From contig NC_062218.1 of assembly GCF_902686445.1 (NCBI RefSeq), forward strand, positions 10,267,015 through 10,331,014: a stretch of 64,000 bases of DNA, given 5' to 3'. Both the position numbers and the translations under genes were made by a program. Below, piece after piece: positions 34,456-47,549 of this stretch (the stretch's first letter is position 1; each line of letters begins with the position of its first letter). The notes beneath the pieces were generated by a model, which did not search any database, was not told the DNA's origin, and saw only the letters and a list, made by a program, of their open reading frames with translations. This DNA comes from Sciurus carolinensis (taxonomy: Eukaryota; Chordata; Mammalia; Rodentia; Sciuridae).

Positions 34456-34749
34456 TTATCACTTGCATTTGTGCCCTACCAATTTTGAATTTTTATTGAT
34501 TCTGTACCCTAATCAATAATTATAACTGTGTAATTTTTGTATATATCAATACTTTAAAATTCTATTGGCAAGGGCAAGTTATCAATATATAAAATTGTCT
34601 AAATGATTCTTAAATTGTTAGATCACATCTTTGTTGGGAGTAATATACTTCCTATATTTTATCAATCATCTCTTAGAAAATGGAAATATTAGTTGAGGAA
34701 TAAAATTGTATAAAATCAGAAGAGTAGTCTTCATCACTTTAATATAATT

Positions 34750-34763
34750 AAATAATGCTCTAG
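34750..34763. repeat. Left TSD of the ID at 34764
   Basis: AAATAATGCTCTAG, repeated exactly at 34863-34876. Confidence 0.93.
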
Positions 34764-34862
34764 GGGCTGGGGAGATGGCTCAGTCGGTAGAGTGCTTGCC
34801 TCACAAGCACAAGGCCCTGAGTTCGATCCCCAGCACTGCAAAAAAACAACAACAATAACAAC
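34764..34862 (+). mobile_element. ID SINE, well preserved
   Basis: GGGCTGGGGAGATGGCTCAG, TCGGTAGAGTGCTTGCC (A box), GAGTTCGATCCCCAGCACTG (B box) and an A tail carrying CAA/TAA units. Both Pol III boxes are close to consensus and 14-bp TSDs are perfect, so this is a young copy. No T4 terminator follows the body directly. Confidence 0.97.
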
Positions 34863-34876
34863 AAATAATGCTCTAG
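34863..34876. repeat. Right TSD of the ID at 34764
   Basis: AAATAATGCTCTAG, exact match to 34750-34763. Confidence 0.93.
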
Positions 34877-35042
34877 TACTAAAAATGACCAACACCTACT
34901 GATATTTTACATGAATAGGTTTTTAGCAAAGTACACTTCGCAAAGAGTGAGTAAACCAAATGGATCCTCAGGAATGAAAGAATACCATTTCAATAGCTAC
35001 TTAGTATTACACTTTGAACCCCATAAAGATCAGTTTATATTC

Positions 35043-35055
35043 AAATAAACTATGA
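35043..35055. repeat. Left target-site duplication of the RPS25 retrocopy
   Basis: The 13 bases AAATAAACTATGA are repeated exactly at 35489-35501, immediately after the A tail. This fixes the insertion boundaries. Confidence 0.93.
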
Positions 35056-35501
<446 letters not shown>

Positions 35502-36488
35502 ATTTGTCCCTCCTGATGGTTAGTGACCCAGCCCACCTTTTCCTTAAAGCAAGAAAATCCCTGTTGAGAAAGGTCAAGGAATAACTTTAGTGTTAGAATT
35601 CTTACCTGAACTAGTTAGGATAACATTGCAAAGGAAGTTATAAAATGGAAAGTATCAAAGTTTGCTTCATTTTCAATGCTTAACTCAAGTGTCATATGTA
35701 GAAAACACATCATTATTTCTGGGTATTGGGTAAGATAATGATACTTATGATCTGAAAAAGAAAAAGATATTTTAGATGTTTTACCTTTTGCTATCTAAAT
35801 GATCTTAGATTCTTCACTAATTGGCTATGTGAGGACAAATGATTTGATCTTAATTAGGGGTTAGAGCTTTCTTCTTCTCCCTGTCAGCCACGAACATTAC
35901 AATTATAAAATTGGTATGGTGGAGAAGGAAAAACAGAAACTCAGTGTAATTTAAGGAAAGTAATTTATGCTGGATTGCTTAAGGCAAAATGTAATGAGGA
36001 TAAGGACAGATGCTTTGCATATGATGATACACATGTGTGAAATACACAGGCTGGATATTATTTTGTTGTAGCATAAAATCATGTATTTGAAACTTATTTT
36101 CCATAAACAAGGACAAACGATTGAAATGTATACTCTGTACCATATGGTATAAGAAATAGGTTATTTAAATAAAAAATATTTTCTCAGAAGGCAGTGAAGT
36201 CTGTATCTTGCAGAACAATTTTTGTATTTTTATCCTTTAAAAATAGTATAAGACTTGGTAGCATTTGCATCTTTGAATTGTCTATTACATCCGTACTGAT
36301 TCAGGTTGGGGCATTGGTAAAGTAGTTTATTATCTACTCCTCTTATTTTAAAGAAAATTAAAGTTTCATTTCTTGTTTTTTTTAAAGAAGTGAGTGTATG
36401 CTAAGTATTATACTTCGGCAATTTTTTTCTGGTACAGATGGCCAAAATTTTATATAGATTGGACTCATATCCGTCTATCTCTGTTTAC
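35502..36488. other. AT-rich, nothing recognised
   Basis: Downstream (minus-strand sense) of the candidate exon, so it would be intron if that exon is real. No further exon-like block was identified here. Confidence 0.4.
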
Positions 36489-36678
36489 CTGCATCCTTCA
36501 TAGGTGTTATATTTAAATCAAGAATAGCATCACCACAAAGTTCAAATGTACACAAAAGCACTGAGCGAATAATCAGGACATGAACAGCCAAGTGATCCCA
36601 CTCAGGCTGCGTGAAGTCGGTTTCCAAGACGCAGCGATGGATGCGGGGTTTGAGGGCAACCATTACTGGGGAAGTGTT
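36489..36678 (-). other. Candidate protein-coding exon of unidentified gene
   Basis: On the minus strand a pyrimidine-rich tract ending in TGGATTTTCCAG is followed by 190 bases open in one frame and then GATGCAG/GTAAAC, a good donor. The open frame reads NTSPVMVALKPRIHRCVLET at the start and ends with an NITPMKDA segment; the middle includes QPEWDHLAVHVLIIRS. The block holds several CpG dinucleotides in a CpG-poor neighbourhood, which suggests constraint or a recent coding origin. Its length is 63 codons plus one base, so it would be a phase-changing internal exon. I do not recognise the protein and saw no partner exon in the window. It could instead be a fragment of a retrocopy or an unrecognised repeat. 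Confidence 0.35.
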
Positions 36679-37829
36679 CTGGAAAATCCATGCAGGAGAA
36701 AATGAAAATAAGAGGAAGTTAAGGGACGATATGGTCTCAAGAACAGTTTAGCATGGCCACCTCAATAGGAAAAGCACCCTGAAGCACAGCACCACAGAGG
36801 TCCCTTCTTGGAGACAGTTTGTAAATGGGGCGGGGTTTCTTTTATGTGCTGTGTCTCCTTTCAGGTAATGGCGGGTCTCCAGGGAACAGCCATAGCTGGG
36901 AACGTGAGGAAGCCAAGATCCCAACAACTCAGTCATAAGCAGGCCAGGATCGGGGGCAAGGCAAAGTCTCAAGAATTGTTAATAAGAAGAAATATTTGAG
37001 GTTGTGATACTGGCCTTCCTCACAGTGTGGTGATCTCAGAGTTGTGGGAATTATACAGAGGTGGCTTCTCTTAGGGATGGTGGAAGCATGACACCCCATA
37101 AGGGACAAGTCCTGTGTTGGCACAGGTCTCTCTCAACACAGTCTATTAACCCACGGAATTTACACCTACCCTTGGTTTACAGCGAATATCATCCACCTAT
37201 AGAGATGGTAGTGATTACTGCAACTGCCTTGAATACTCTCAGAAGTATTCAGCATTGTGCTTATTGTGTATGTTGGGCACATTACCAACCCCAGAAGGGA
37301 AGAAGGCAACCACAGCAGACTCCTACCTACAAGTTAATATTGGTTTCCCTTCCCAACTGGGAATCTTGCCCACACCCCTTCAGTTGAATCAAAATCCTCC
37401 CTCCCTCCATAGGACTGAGTGGAACAGTGAGTCAAACACCTGTGTCTGGAAGAGCCATATAATTTGATTCTCAGCCCTCCCCCAAAGTCCCCAAGAGAGG
37501 CACAGGGATGCATGTGGCCTTTAGTCCTTTGGGGCAGAGACCTTAGTAGCGATCTTGTTCTTCTTTCTTCTTAGGGGGGCTCATGTCAGGATAAACAGGC
37601 TGGGGCATGTGGAATGCATCAGTAAGCACCTACTTCAAATCTGCACAGCATGGGAGCTGTATGTAGCTGGAACAAATGAACACCCATTTTGTCCACTAAA
37701 AACTCTGTTGTCAGGTACAAAGATCATCATTACGATATCTGTTTTAGCTTTGAGGACAACTGTTCAGGAGTCATATCCATGTTGTTTTCTGATTGGACCT
37801 TGGTGTTTACCCTTTGATTAGCTAAAGTT

Positions 37830-37830
<1 letters not shown>
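36679..37830. other. GC-richer stretch, possible old LTR/ERV material
   Basis: 36750-37850 is less AT-rich than its surroundings and holds open frames up to 108 codons (plus, 37061-37387). Texture such as GATGGTGGAAGCATGACACC and TCTGATTGGACCTTGG suggests an old endogenous retroviral segment, but no gag, pol or env motif could be identified. Confidence 0.25.

Positions 37831-37874
<44 letters not shown>
37831..37874. repeat. (TA)n microsatellite
   Basis: Uninterrupted AT/TA run of about 44 bases; able to extrude as a cruciform and likely polymorphic. Confidence 0.97.
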
Positions 37875-37876
<2 letters not shown>

Positions 37877-39849
37877 CCCAGGTTTATCAAATGGGAAAGA
37901 TGAATTTTCTTAAGTCATGTAATTAACCATAAATCTTTATCTGTAGGTGTTGGTTCAGTTTCATATTCTTCAGTAATTAATATCGTCAGCCCTGTAATCC
38001 TAACCTGGGCCAGTAAGAGTCAGCTATTAGTCAATGTCTCATCAGTTTTTTCCCATGGGTATCTATCTGTCCTAGATAAATCTCCCTGATTTGAAGGTCA
38101 GGGTTTCTACACATTTCAGGGCTTTAATAAAAATGTTTTTGATTTTTTCTTTAAAAGTACCCAGTATGGGATATTTTGTTTCAATCATGTCTTCCAGATG
38201 TCGATTCAGTATCTTCCATCTTGGTACTTGCAGATCACACAATTGCTGATATTGTCCTTTCTGCTAAGGGGACCCTCAGAGTTGCACCTATTTCCAAAGA
38301 TGATAAATATGCAGAATCACATATGGACATTTTCATGTCTTAAGCCTGCAAGTTGCTTGCATAATTTATGCTTTTTTAAAATTAACCAGAACTCTGTCAT
38401 TTACTGAAATCAAAATTTGAAAAGAAACTGGAAAACTTAGTCTAGCTCTATGTATTAGAAGAATAAACAGTTTGGGTGATCAAACATCAATAATAGTCAA
38501 AGTGTGGTATTTGTTACATTGTTTCATTTTTCTTTCATTTCTCAATGGCTACATCTATTTCTTGCATCCAACCAAAAATCGAAGATTTTCAAGGGTGCAC
38601 ATTCTCTCCATCTGTCCTAGATATGAAACTTTCAAGTCCAGTGAAGTACAAAATTTAAAGTTTAAGTACATGCCCTCCCCCACCTTTGTCCATACAAAGC
38701 CAACATAGAATATTAAATCAGGGACAGTGTAATTGAACTAAAACCTTTGATTGTTTGTATTGCATGACTGTATAGTTCTCTTAATTCAATGGCAACTACT
38801 TTGAGTCTGAGAAATGATGGTGTTAGGTGAAGACATGCAAACATATGCCACAGAGAAAATATTAATATCTTTATTATTAAAACCTGTGTCTTTTTTAAAA
38901 TTCTTTTTAAGCTTAAAAACAATCAGATTTTCTAAACTTCTTTGGCCTTGAATTATTCTCTCATTACTTCCACTTTTTCATACAAATAGGATAATCTTTT
39001 CCTGAGCATATCTCCTCCTCTAACCTCTTGCTAAAAGGGAATAAAAGACAAAGCACATTATTGTTCTGAGTCATTGAAGCCATTTCACTTAGAGTTAGGC
39101 TCACTGGTCTGAGTCTAGCAGGCACTTGTTTTGCTAAATATATATTTTGTGTCACTATATAACAAAATTTCTTATCTTTCCATTCACCAATAACTTTTGA
39201 AACTATCCAGATACTAAGCAGTAAAGCAGGGACCAAAGAGGTCCTAGAGATTTCAACGTATTTTTAGTCTTGGAAATTTCCTTGCTAAATCTTTCTGTAA
39301 ATCTAATTTATTGCTATGTCTGTGATTACTGGAAGCATACACAGGTGACCACAACTTAATGAAAGGGAATGTATTTTCCCAGTCCATAAAGTTAGCTTAT
39401 CTCAAACAGCTGAGAGAGGATCAGGATGATGCCCACAGGTTAGAACGTGCTGTCCTCCCTCTTCTTTATAGGTTCTCGGCTCACTGCAGAGATGGCCTGG
39501 GTAGAGGCATCCTGGAGGTAACACACCATATTTAAAACTCATTTTTGTAATTTTTATTGCCCAGGGCATCACGATCTACAAACACTGCTGAAGGGCAGCA
39601 TCCTTTGGAGTCTAGGCCATCCACAACCTTTCTATCCTAAAAACACATCTTTTCAGTTTCTGGCGGTACTCCTCCAAGACTGCACTCTTAAACTTCACTG
39701 TCATTATTGTTTAATAACGTAAATCTGTGAATGATAAAGAAATCCGAATCTGAAAGATGATTTCATTAATGAGGGGATACTGATTCTTAGAAAAGTTTTG
39801 CCAGTGTACACTGTACAAACCCTGGGAAGGTAATTTCAATTTTTTCGGT
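37875..39849. other. AT-rich single-copy sequence
   Basis: No gene recognised. Open frames of 69 to 90 codons on both strands, none with domains. Confidence 0.45.
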
Positions 39850-40228
39850 TGACTTTAACGTGGTGATTTTGTCTGTCTCCCCAGCATGTTGAAATTTAAT
39901 GTCAATTTGATAGAATTAAGAAGTCAGGCTTTTAGGAGGTGATTAAGTCATGAGGGAAGAAGTGTCAGGATGAATTTCGAATGACATTTATAAAGATGTA
40001 CAATGGAGCTGTGGCCTCTTTAGCTCTTCTGTCATGTGAAGGAGCCACAAGGAAGCACCATAATAGAAGTAGAGAGCTGCCCTCACCAGATGCAGAATTT
40101 GCTAGAGCCGTGATCCTGGACGTCCCAACCTTGAGAACTGTGAGAAATATGTTTCTGTTGTTTATAAATTATCCAATGTAAAATAGTCTGGGATTTTTTG
40201 TTATAGCAGCAGGAATGCATGAGGATAA
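39850..40228 (+). mobile_element. MLT1-type (ERVL-MaLR) solo LTR
   Basis: Plus-strand MLT1 landmarks: CATGTTGAAATTTAATGTCA, GGAGGTGATTAAGTCATGAGG, GTGAAGGAGCCACAAGGAAG, CCTCACCAGATGCAGAATTTG, TTGAGAACTGTGAGAAAT and TGTTATAGCAGCAGGAATG. The 66-codon frame at 39981 is part of the LTR. Confidence 0.8.
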
Positions 40229-42182
40229 TAAACCATGAACCCCACCCTCCCTAGGATTTTCTCCCATTTCATGAATTTAGTTCAAGAGTATACTGTGGTG
40301 TCTTGAATGTGTATTGCATTTGGAGGTCTTTCCTAACTTGCTGATGCTGAGCTGGCAGGTGGGTACCATGCCTAATGTACTTAGATATTCAGGAGCATGA
40401 CACCGTTCACCACCACCCATAAATTCTGTTAACCTGTGCACAAATTCTACTGTAGAATCCTCTTCTGCCATAGTCATAAAAGTGCAAATATGATCATCAC
40501 TTCCTTTATTCAATCCTATGTTATGCCTACTTTCCGCTGTCTTGCTAACCAACACATCTTCTTGAGTGAAACACAGTCATCTAATATTCTACATAAATTT
40601 AATTTTAGCCACTAAAAATAATAACAAATATGAATATAAAAAGTAAATGAACAAACATATTTTAGAAGGCATATTTCAATATGTGGAGATATGGTAGAAG
40701 TAAGGATACACATGTCTAAATATTTTCTTACAAATTTATAAACTTATTTAATTTTCCCTTGGTAGGTTTCAATAATCAACTTGATATTGAAATGAATGTG
40801 GTATAAAAGTCCTACTAAAAACACAGATTACAGATTACTATAAGTAAACTGTGTATATTTACAAAAACCAATTATAAATATTTTTAAAAAACGCCTACAG
40901 TAATAAAAACTTTATTCCATAATACAAAAAAGAAATGAGGTAAAACTAAAACTAGTAATTTTATTCACAAATATTTATAGCAGCCTTTTCTTATCATGTA
41001 AAAACCAAATCAACCTCCAAAAGAATTATACCAAAAATTAAAAAAAATTCTAAAAAACACACACAAAAAATGTTCAAACAAGAACAATCATCCAGAATTG
41101 GGGATTTATCCATTATTTTATGAAAAGGAAAGGTAATATTGTACAGATGTTAAACCGATGTTTATAAATAACTTTGATATGTAAACTAAAAATTGTCATA
41201 ATGACAATATTTTTATGCAAATTATTTTTAATATATTATTTCAGGAATGATAAAACTATATTATCCTATTTTTTCTTTATACATCCTTCAGAAATCCACT
41301 GAAAACACATACTTTACATCAAAACCAGCAAACCTTATGAAAATAACCTATTTGTACTTAATAGTAGTCTGAATTTTAAAAAGCAGGAGATTAATAAGCT
41401 ACTTTCTTCCTGTTTCTCTAAGGTCTGTTATCCACACACCCCATCTACACAAGGGCAGAGTATAGAATGCGTATTTTTTTTCTTGTACATCTTGAAGATG
41501 GACATGATCATAAATTCCTGTCTTTTCACATAGGTAAGGCTCGCTTGTCAGTTTTGACCTCATCAAGGTCCCCTAAGGCACAGAACAGCAAAGCACCTCT
41601 GACCTCTACTGAGTCTTACCCGGGCAAGGTCACTGTCTCACTCTAGCCTTAGACCTACAGGTCTCTGGGCACCAACTGCCGTCTTGAACTGCATTATCCC
41701 CTAAACCCTTTTTGCTTAAAATCTCTGTAAGTCCCAACCCTGACACAAGACCCTAAATCCTGTAGCTATAATATGAAATGAAATAATTTAGGAACATATT
41801 GCAGAAGAAAAATGTATGAAATTTAAAATAGCCAAAAAATAATATTGACATCCATTTGTCAATGATATGACAAAAATGCCTAGCTTCCATAACCATATGA
41901 AAAATAATCTAAAATATGTTTTTAATTTCAAAAATAATATATCTTTTTGGCCCACATATTTTAGTAGTTTTGAGTATTAGGTATTTTTCTATTCTTTTTC
42001 CATGTAATACTTTGTTCAACTTTTTTCTTATGTAAAATCAAGAAAGAAAAAATTCACAGTCCAAATAGAAAGAGTCGCATTGTCTTTACAACTTTACTCA
42101 GGAACAGTTGATTAACTGTTAAGTTAAAGAGAAAGAGACTTTAAACATCAGCTCTTCAAATCATAGTTAAGAATAATAATGG
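40229..42182. other. AT-rich sequence with one GC-richer patch
   Basis: Mostly A/T-rich with no gene. 41420-41760 is GC-richer (CTCATCAAGGTCCCCTAAGG, GAGTCTTACCCGGGCAAGG) and unassigned; it could be an old LTR. Confidence 0.35.
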
Positions 42183-42268
42183 AGGCTGGGTGTGTAGCTC
42201 TGTGGCGGATCATGTGCTTAGCTTGTGTGAGTCCCTGAGTTTAATCTCCAATGCCCAGAGAAATAATC
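42183..42268 (+). mobile_element. ID SINE, diverged
   Basis: AGGCTGGGTGTGTAGCTCTG then CATGTGCTTAGCTTGTG and GAGTTTAATCTCCAATGCCC. A and B box regions recognisable but mutated. The 80-codon frame at 42190-42432 starts inside it and is not a gene. Confidence 0.8.
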
Positions 42269-42961
42269 ATGATCATAAACATAATCATGAGTTGAAGAAT
42301 GTGCACATGTATGAAATAGGTTCATTTTGGAATGAATCACCCAGAAGAAGGAATAGGAATGATTACATGAGGGAGAAACCACTGCTAGTTAGGCCTAACT
42401 ATGTCTGGACAAGCTGGATTCTGAGAGAGTGAATTGAAATCTTGCCATGCATTTTTATCATCCAGTTTTATATTGTGCATTAAAAATACATGGAAATTTA
42501 TTCAAATATATTAATTTATTGTTTCTTAGACAGGATCAGACTCTTGTTTATCATTCACTACCTTAAGTAAGACCAAATATTATTCATAGTGAACCACAAA
42601 ATCACAATGTGAATTCAAAAATATGGAGAAAAACTTAATACTTGTTAGTATTTAAAGCAACTTTACTTTCAATTTAGCCAGCAAGTATTAGAGAACAATA
42701 AAAAAAAAATCTGAATTATTCTACTTATTATGTCCCTGAAGACTTTGGATTCATAAATCAATTATTTCGCATGTACCAAAACATTTTATTTCTGCCATTG
42801 AAGACATCATTTTAATATAGTGTGAAAGTGAACTGGATTATTTAATTACACAGAGTAAATTAACCAAGGTTTACAGGACCTATACTGCTATACTAATTTT
42901 CCTGTGCTTCATTTCATCTCTGGTCCCATCTTCTGTCAACCTCCCTGCAAACCTCCTCTGA
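42269..42961. other. AT-rich, nothing recognised
   Basis: No gene or repeat assigned. Confidence 0.5.
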
Positions 42962-42966
42962 ACACA

Positions 42967-43017
<51 letters not shown>
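42962..43017. repeat. (CA)n microsatellite
   Basis: About 27 CA units with a TA and CG interruption near the ends. Confidence 0.97.
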
Positions 43018-44664
43018 TGTTAGAATAGAAACACTGAGTTAATGAGACACTTTAGGGAATCACAATACATTGTTCTTTAGTATTGTGTTGTTTACAGAGT
43101 ATTCAGGTATAGGTACTGTGTTCTGTGCCAGGAAAAAATCGAATAAAAAAGATATGATTATGAAAAACTTTCCAAAATAGTTTGGTTTTTAAATGATTAA
43201 TGACAGTAATATGGGAAAAGACAGTGTGTTCTGGAAGGGATGAGCGAGCAGAGTCACATCCTTGACATTTTGTCTGTTATGTGGTTAATACAGCTAATAA
43301 AACCAGATGAAATATAAAAATATTTTAAAAGACGACTTTAACTGCTAACAAAATGGAAGAGCAGGAGCAGAAATATAATTTTCATGAAGGCAAAGAATTC
43401 CAAGATGACAGCTTTCAGCATCTCCAGAGCTCAGAGATCTTGCCACAAATAATAATCCTCTTGTCTTACCTTTTAGTTCTAGGTTGTATGTAGGAGAAGA
43501 AACCTAGGTCCATCTCCATCAGCATGATCTTTTCTCAAGTTGACTTGTTTGCAAAAAGACAAATAAGAGATACTGAAGAGAAACTGAAGAGCACTTGTTA
43601 TAATAAATTCCAATATAATAGGATCCAATGCACCACTAGTGACAAGGAAACGTGGTAAATGGAGATTATGGTACAGCATGTAATAACCCTTTGAAAGTTC
43701 CCAATACCACAGTTATTGATGATACAAGCACTTGGTTAGGAAGTTCTTTAAAGAGTTTTGTTTCATGGGTGGAAATAATCTTTGTTTTATAGCTTTAATC
43801 CATAATATCTGGATCACTGAGATAGTAAGAGACATGTAATTGGTTATTTAAATTTTATTGACATCAGATATTTTGCTTTTCAGTTGATAGAGCATAAGAT
43901 GTCAGATTGAACTATAAAATACTGTTTTCTTCTTGATCTTACCACTTTGTAATCAGAAATTTTCAAGTCCTTAAAGCCAATGCAAATGATGACAGTTTCA
44001 TATTTAAATTTTATTGGATTTGCCAAAAAATGTTGGTCAACTTTTGATACTCTGTGTATTTAAATTAAAATACTTGGTTTATTATGGAATCTGTGTTTTT
44101 CACTAAAACATATGAGCTGTATGTTCATAGTGCCCAGAAATCTCAATGGTTGACAAGGAATTTCATACATACAGAGACACAGAAAAACATTTCTTCAAGA
44201 TATTTTATGTAAGTGCTTTCATATTGGTGCATGGCCAATCTCTTTTATAAATGCTTCTTCAGATCATTGAGAATCTAACCATCAACTATGGCAAGAATTC
44301 TATATCCAAGTAATTGTGCTCAACATTTTACTCCTGATGTTAATTTATAAGGTAATCTAATAATTATGTACAGTAAGAAAAAATTTTGGATGTAATTGCA
44401 TTTAGTTTATATGAGTACACTTATCTACAGGTGCCATTTTATATTTTGTATTTTTAATAGTGAAATACTACATCTCTGCACACAGACATGATTTAAAGAC
44501 TTTAAACAACAATCTAGTGACTCAGATTAAACAGTCTAAGTTAGATCTATGTTGCAAACAAGATGTTTTTAAATTTAGGAAATTGTTTTTCTGCTCTAAA
44601 AATATGGACATATATTCTTTACTTTTATCAATATCAGTAAATGTCAATCTACATTAGACATATA
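43018..44664. other. AT-rich single-copy sequence
   Basis: No gene or repeat assigned. Confidence 0.45.
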
Positions 44665-44712
44665 TTTAGTTTTTCTATATGTGGTAGATTTAGTTTTTCT
44701 ATATGTGGTAGA
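44665..44712. repeat. Perfect 24-bp tandem duplication
   Basis: Unit TTTAGTTTTTCTATATGTGG plus TAGA, present exactly twice back to back. Confidence 0.95.
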
Positions 44713-46001
44713 TTTTCATATCCTTAGCTATGGTTAGCACCTCATATTGCTAAACCAATCTGTCTATCTTTGAGGGATTATCATATTATTCTCTAAACTG
44801 ACCTATTTATTTATCTTTTCTATTTTGATATTTTTGTCATTATTTTCTTACAGTTTTTTAAATGTAAACCTATGTAAAGGGAAAAGAAAAGAAATACTGA
44901 TGTTACCAATAATGGCGTAAATCTTTATTAGAGAGATGACATTTTCACACTATAGTTTGAAGTGTAAACAACTGTATTTCATCAGTTCATTAACTTTCTG
45001 AAAATGTTAAAAATATTTAAAAATTATTTAATTAACTTTGTATTCTTTATTCTGTAGAGGACATCTATATAACAGAGTACCAAGTGACAGATTATTAGGA
45101 GGATTTTTCCCATAGAACTATATAATATGATTTATCACTTTTTGGACACATAGTCTTATGGATATATTTATTTTATATTATTTCCCCTTGAGATTTGTAT
45201 TTTCTGATGCAAGAGGTTAATAAGGGAAAGTCATTGAGATCACCAAATTCAAATGGAAGGAAGTAAACTGCATTTTTACTCATCAGGTATTGAGATGCAT
45301 GTCCTAATGTTAAAAATTTTGCTTGATTATGAGTTTTCTTCTGTGCTTTGTTGTCTTATTTTTTTCTACTTAAACCAAAGGTTAAGTATTAAATTTACTA
45401 ATTGAAATTTCACTATAAGACAGTCATTTCCCTGAGTAAGAGAAGTGCCTCTTCCAGGACCTGATCCTGCTCATGCGCACTTGCGGATGTAGGGTGGGTA
45501 GAGCTGTGTCTCATCTGGGACACCTGCCTTCACATGCCACCCTACTCCAGCCCTCTCAGAGCAACCGAAACATGAGAAGAGGACACAAACCCATATAGCA
45601 GTGTCTGAAAAAGATGTAGGAGTGGTGTGGGGGATTGACTCAATGCAGGATTAAAACACTGGAAGGTAACTTTCCTTCATTTTGTGAACCTATTACATTC
45701 TTGTCCATGGGTTCTGGTTTTACCTTTAAAAAGAAGAACAGGACCTCGTAGTTTCTTCTGGAGTAGAAAGTTCACCAAAAACAATGTCATATCAGAACCT
45801 GGCTATGGTGGAACCATGACTCGTTGAGTAATGGAGGAAGGCAAGAGAACTCTTCCAACCATGTTCTGGTTATATGACTAAATGTTTGAAAGTGTCTTTT
45901 CTTCTCATGACTCACCTTACTAATAGCTAGCTTTTTCTTCTGGGCCTATTTATTGAAAACTAAGACAAACCTCAATTCTATAAAATGAATAGAGGGCATA
46001 A
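44713..46001. other. Single-copy sequence
   Basis: AT-rich to about 45420; then a slightly GC-richer part to 45620 (CTGCTCATGCGCACTTGCGG). No gene recognised. Confidence 0.4.
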
Positions 46002-46418
46002 GTTATAGTTTGTATTTTTAATGTTCTCCAAACAGTGTTAGGCAGTGCAGCAGTATTCAGTGGTGAGAGGATTGGATTTTGAGAGCTGTAGTCTTGTCAG
46101 TGATTAATCTGTTTGATGGAAAGAGCTTCTAGGTGGTAACTCTAGGCAGGTGGGGTGCAGCTGAAGGAAGTAGGCCACTGGGGCATGTTCCTGGGCACTA
46201 CATTGTGTCTGCGCCTCCTCTCCTGCTCCATCACTGCTTTTGAGCTGCCATGAGCTGAGTGACTTTCCTCTGCCCTCTCCGTCCACCATGTCATTTCTGC
46301 AATGGAATCAGCTGAACATGGACTGAGACCTCGGAAAATGTATGATTCAGAATAAATCTTCCCCATAAGTTGTTCTTGTCAGATATTTTGGTTACAAAAA
46401 TGAAAAGCTGACTAACAC
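46002..46418 (+). mobile_element. MaLR-like solo LTR
   Basis: GTTATAGTTTGTATTTTTAATG at the left, GGTGGTAACTCTAGGCAGGTGG, the CTGCCATGAGCTGAGTGACTT and CACCATGTCATTTCTGCAATGG blocks, and AAAAGCTGACTAACACTG at the right. Same architecture as 17047 and 59118. The overlapping minus frames at 46104-46366 lie inside it. Confidence 0.7.
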
Positions 46419-46456
46419 TGTGTGTGTGCATGCATGTGTGTGTGCGTGTTTGTGTG
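46419..46456. repeat. (TG)n microsatellite
   Basis: Imperfect TG run with CATG and CG interruptions, directly after the LTR end. Confidence 0.85.
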
Positions 46457-47549
46457 AAGTAAAGCATCCATTCAAATGATAATTCTAATTTTTCTTCAAA
46501 CCTCTGATGAAGTGGGATGTCAATCAGGAGGACAATCAGGAGAAAAATTAAATTGATGGACATTCCAAAGACTTAGACAATATTTTAAAGTGTTATTTGT
46601 ATTGCTTACCATGAAAAAAAAGTGAGAAATCTAGAAGTCATTAGGATGAAGTGACTCTTTCTTTGATTAGCAGTGAACAATCCAACCATTCCCATCATAT
46701 CTCATGTGTCTTTTATGCTTCAGTGATTCATCTTTCTATTCTTTGAGATAATGTCTAAAAGTTTCCTCTGACCTTTTCTAATTCTTAATTTTTTGTTTCT
46801 GCATTTGAGCTTATCTATATCTTAAGTTTCTAATTTTAGTCATTACATTTATCATTTCTAGAGAGTCCATTGAATTCTGATTAGCTTCAAATATTCCTGT
46901 GGAATTCTTCTTATCATTTAATTTCTTGAAAGCATTAAGCACTGTTAGAGTCCTTGCCCAATGACTTCAGTGTACGGACTTCTTACTCATCTAATCACAT
47001 TATCCCTTGCCCCACTCATTTCTCAGCCTGTATGGTTTTTTACATGTCTGCTACATCTTCTGTCTGTGTTGAATATCATGATGAAAATTTTAGAAATTAT
47101 CTGATGCCCTGTGTATAATGCTCCCATTTTTCAGAGTGATTTTATTTTGCATTGGATGTGCTGGTAGGTAGAGGCAGATTCCTTCAACACAAGTCATGAA
47201 AGATTGAGCGAGTTTGTGTGGGATCATTTCTTTTTGTTTCCCCTTTACTCCTTCTAGATAGCCCTTTGCTTTTCCCAAATAATAACCTGGAGCTTGTTAT
47301 GAATCCCAAATTTGTCTCTCTGTCCCTGTCAGAGAGCAAAAATTAATAGTAAAGACTGTGCTGATCTTCGTGCACACCTCTCCTCTAAGGGAATCTGTTT
47401 TTTCAAATGCACTGCAACATGCAGGCTTACAAATCCTTCAAACAGGTGTGTGCATGTGGGTTTGTGCCTGTGTGTGCATGCCTGAGTAAACACACACTTG
47501 TATGTGTATTGTGTTTGTTATATCCACCTTTTCTCCTTCTTCTCCACAG
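46457..47549. other. Single-copy sequence
   Basis: No gene or repeat assigned. Confidence 0.45.

Noticed and set aside
34764..34862. tRNA gene (A and B boxes, TTCGATCC loop)
   Set aside because: The similarity is that of an ID SINE derived from tRNA-Ala; it has no cloverleaf ends and carries an A tail and TSDs.
37061..37387. 108-codon plus frame
   Set aside because: No recognisable domain; overlapping frames on the other strand; probable old repeat material.
42962..43017. CRISPR-like or other regularly spaced array
   Set aside because: Only simple microsatellites occur in the window; there are no repeats with unique spacers, and the DNA is mammalian.
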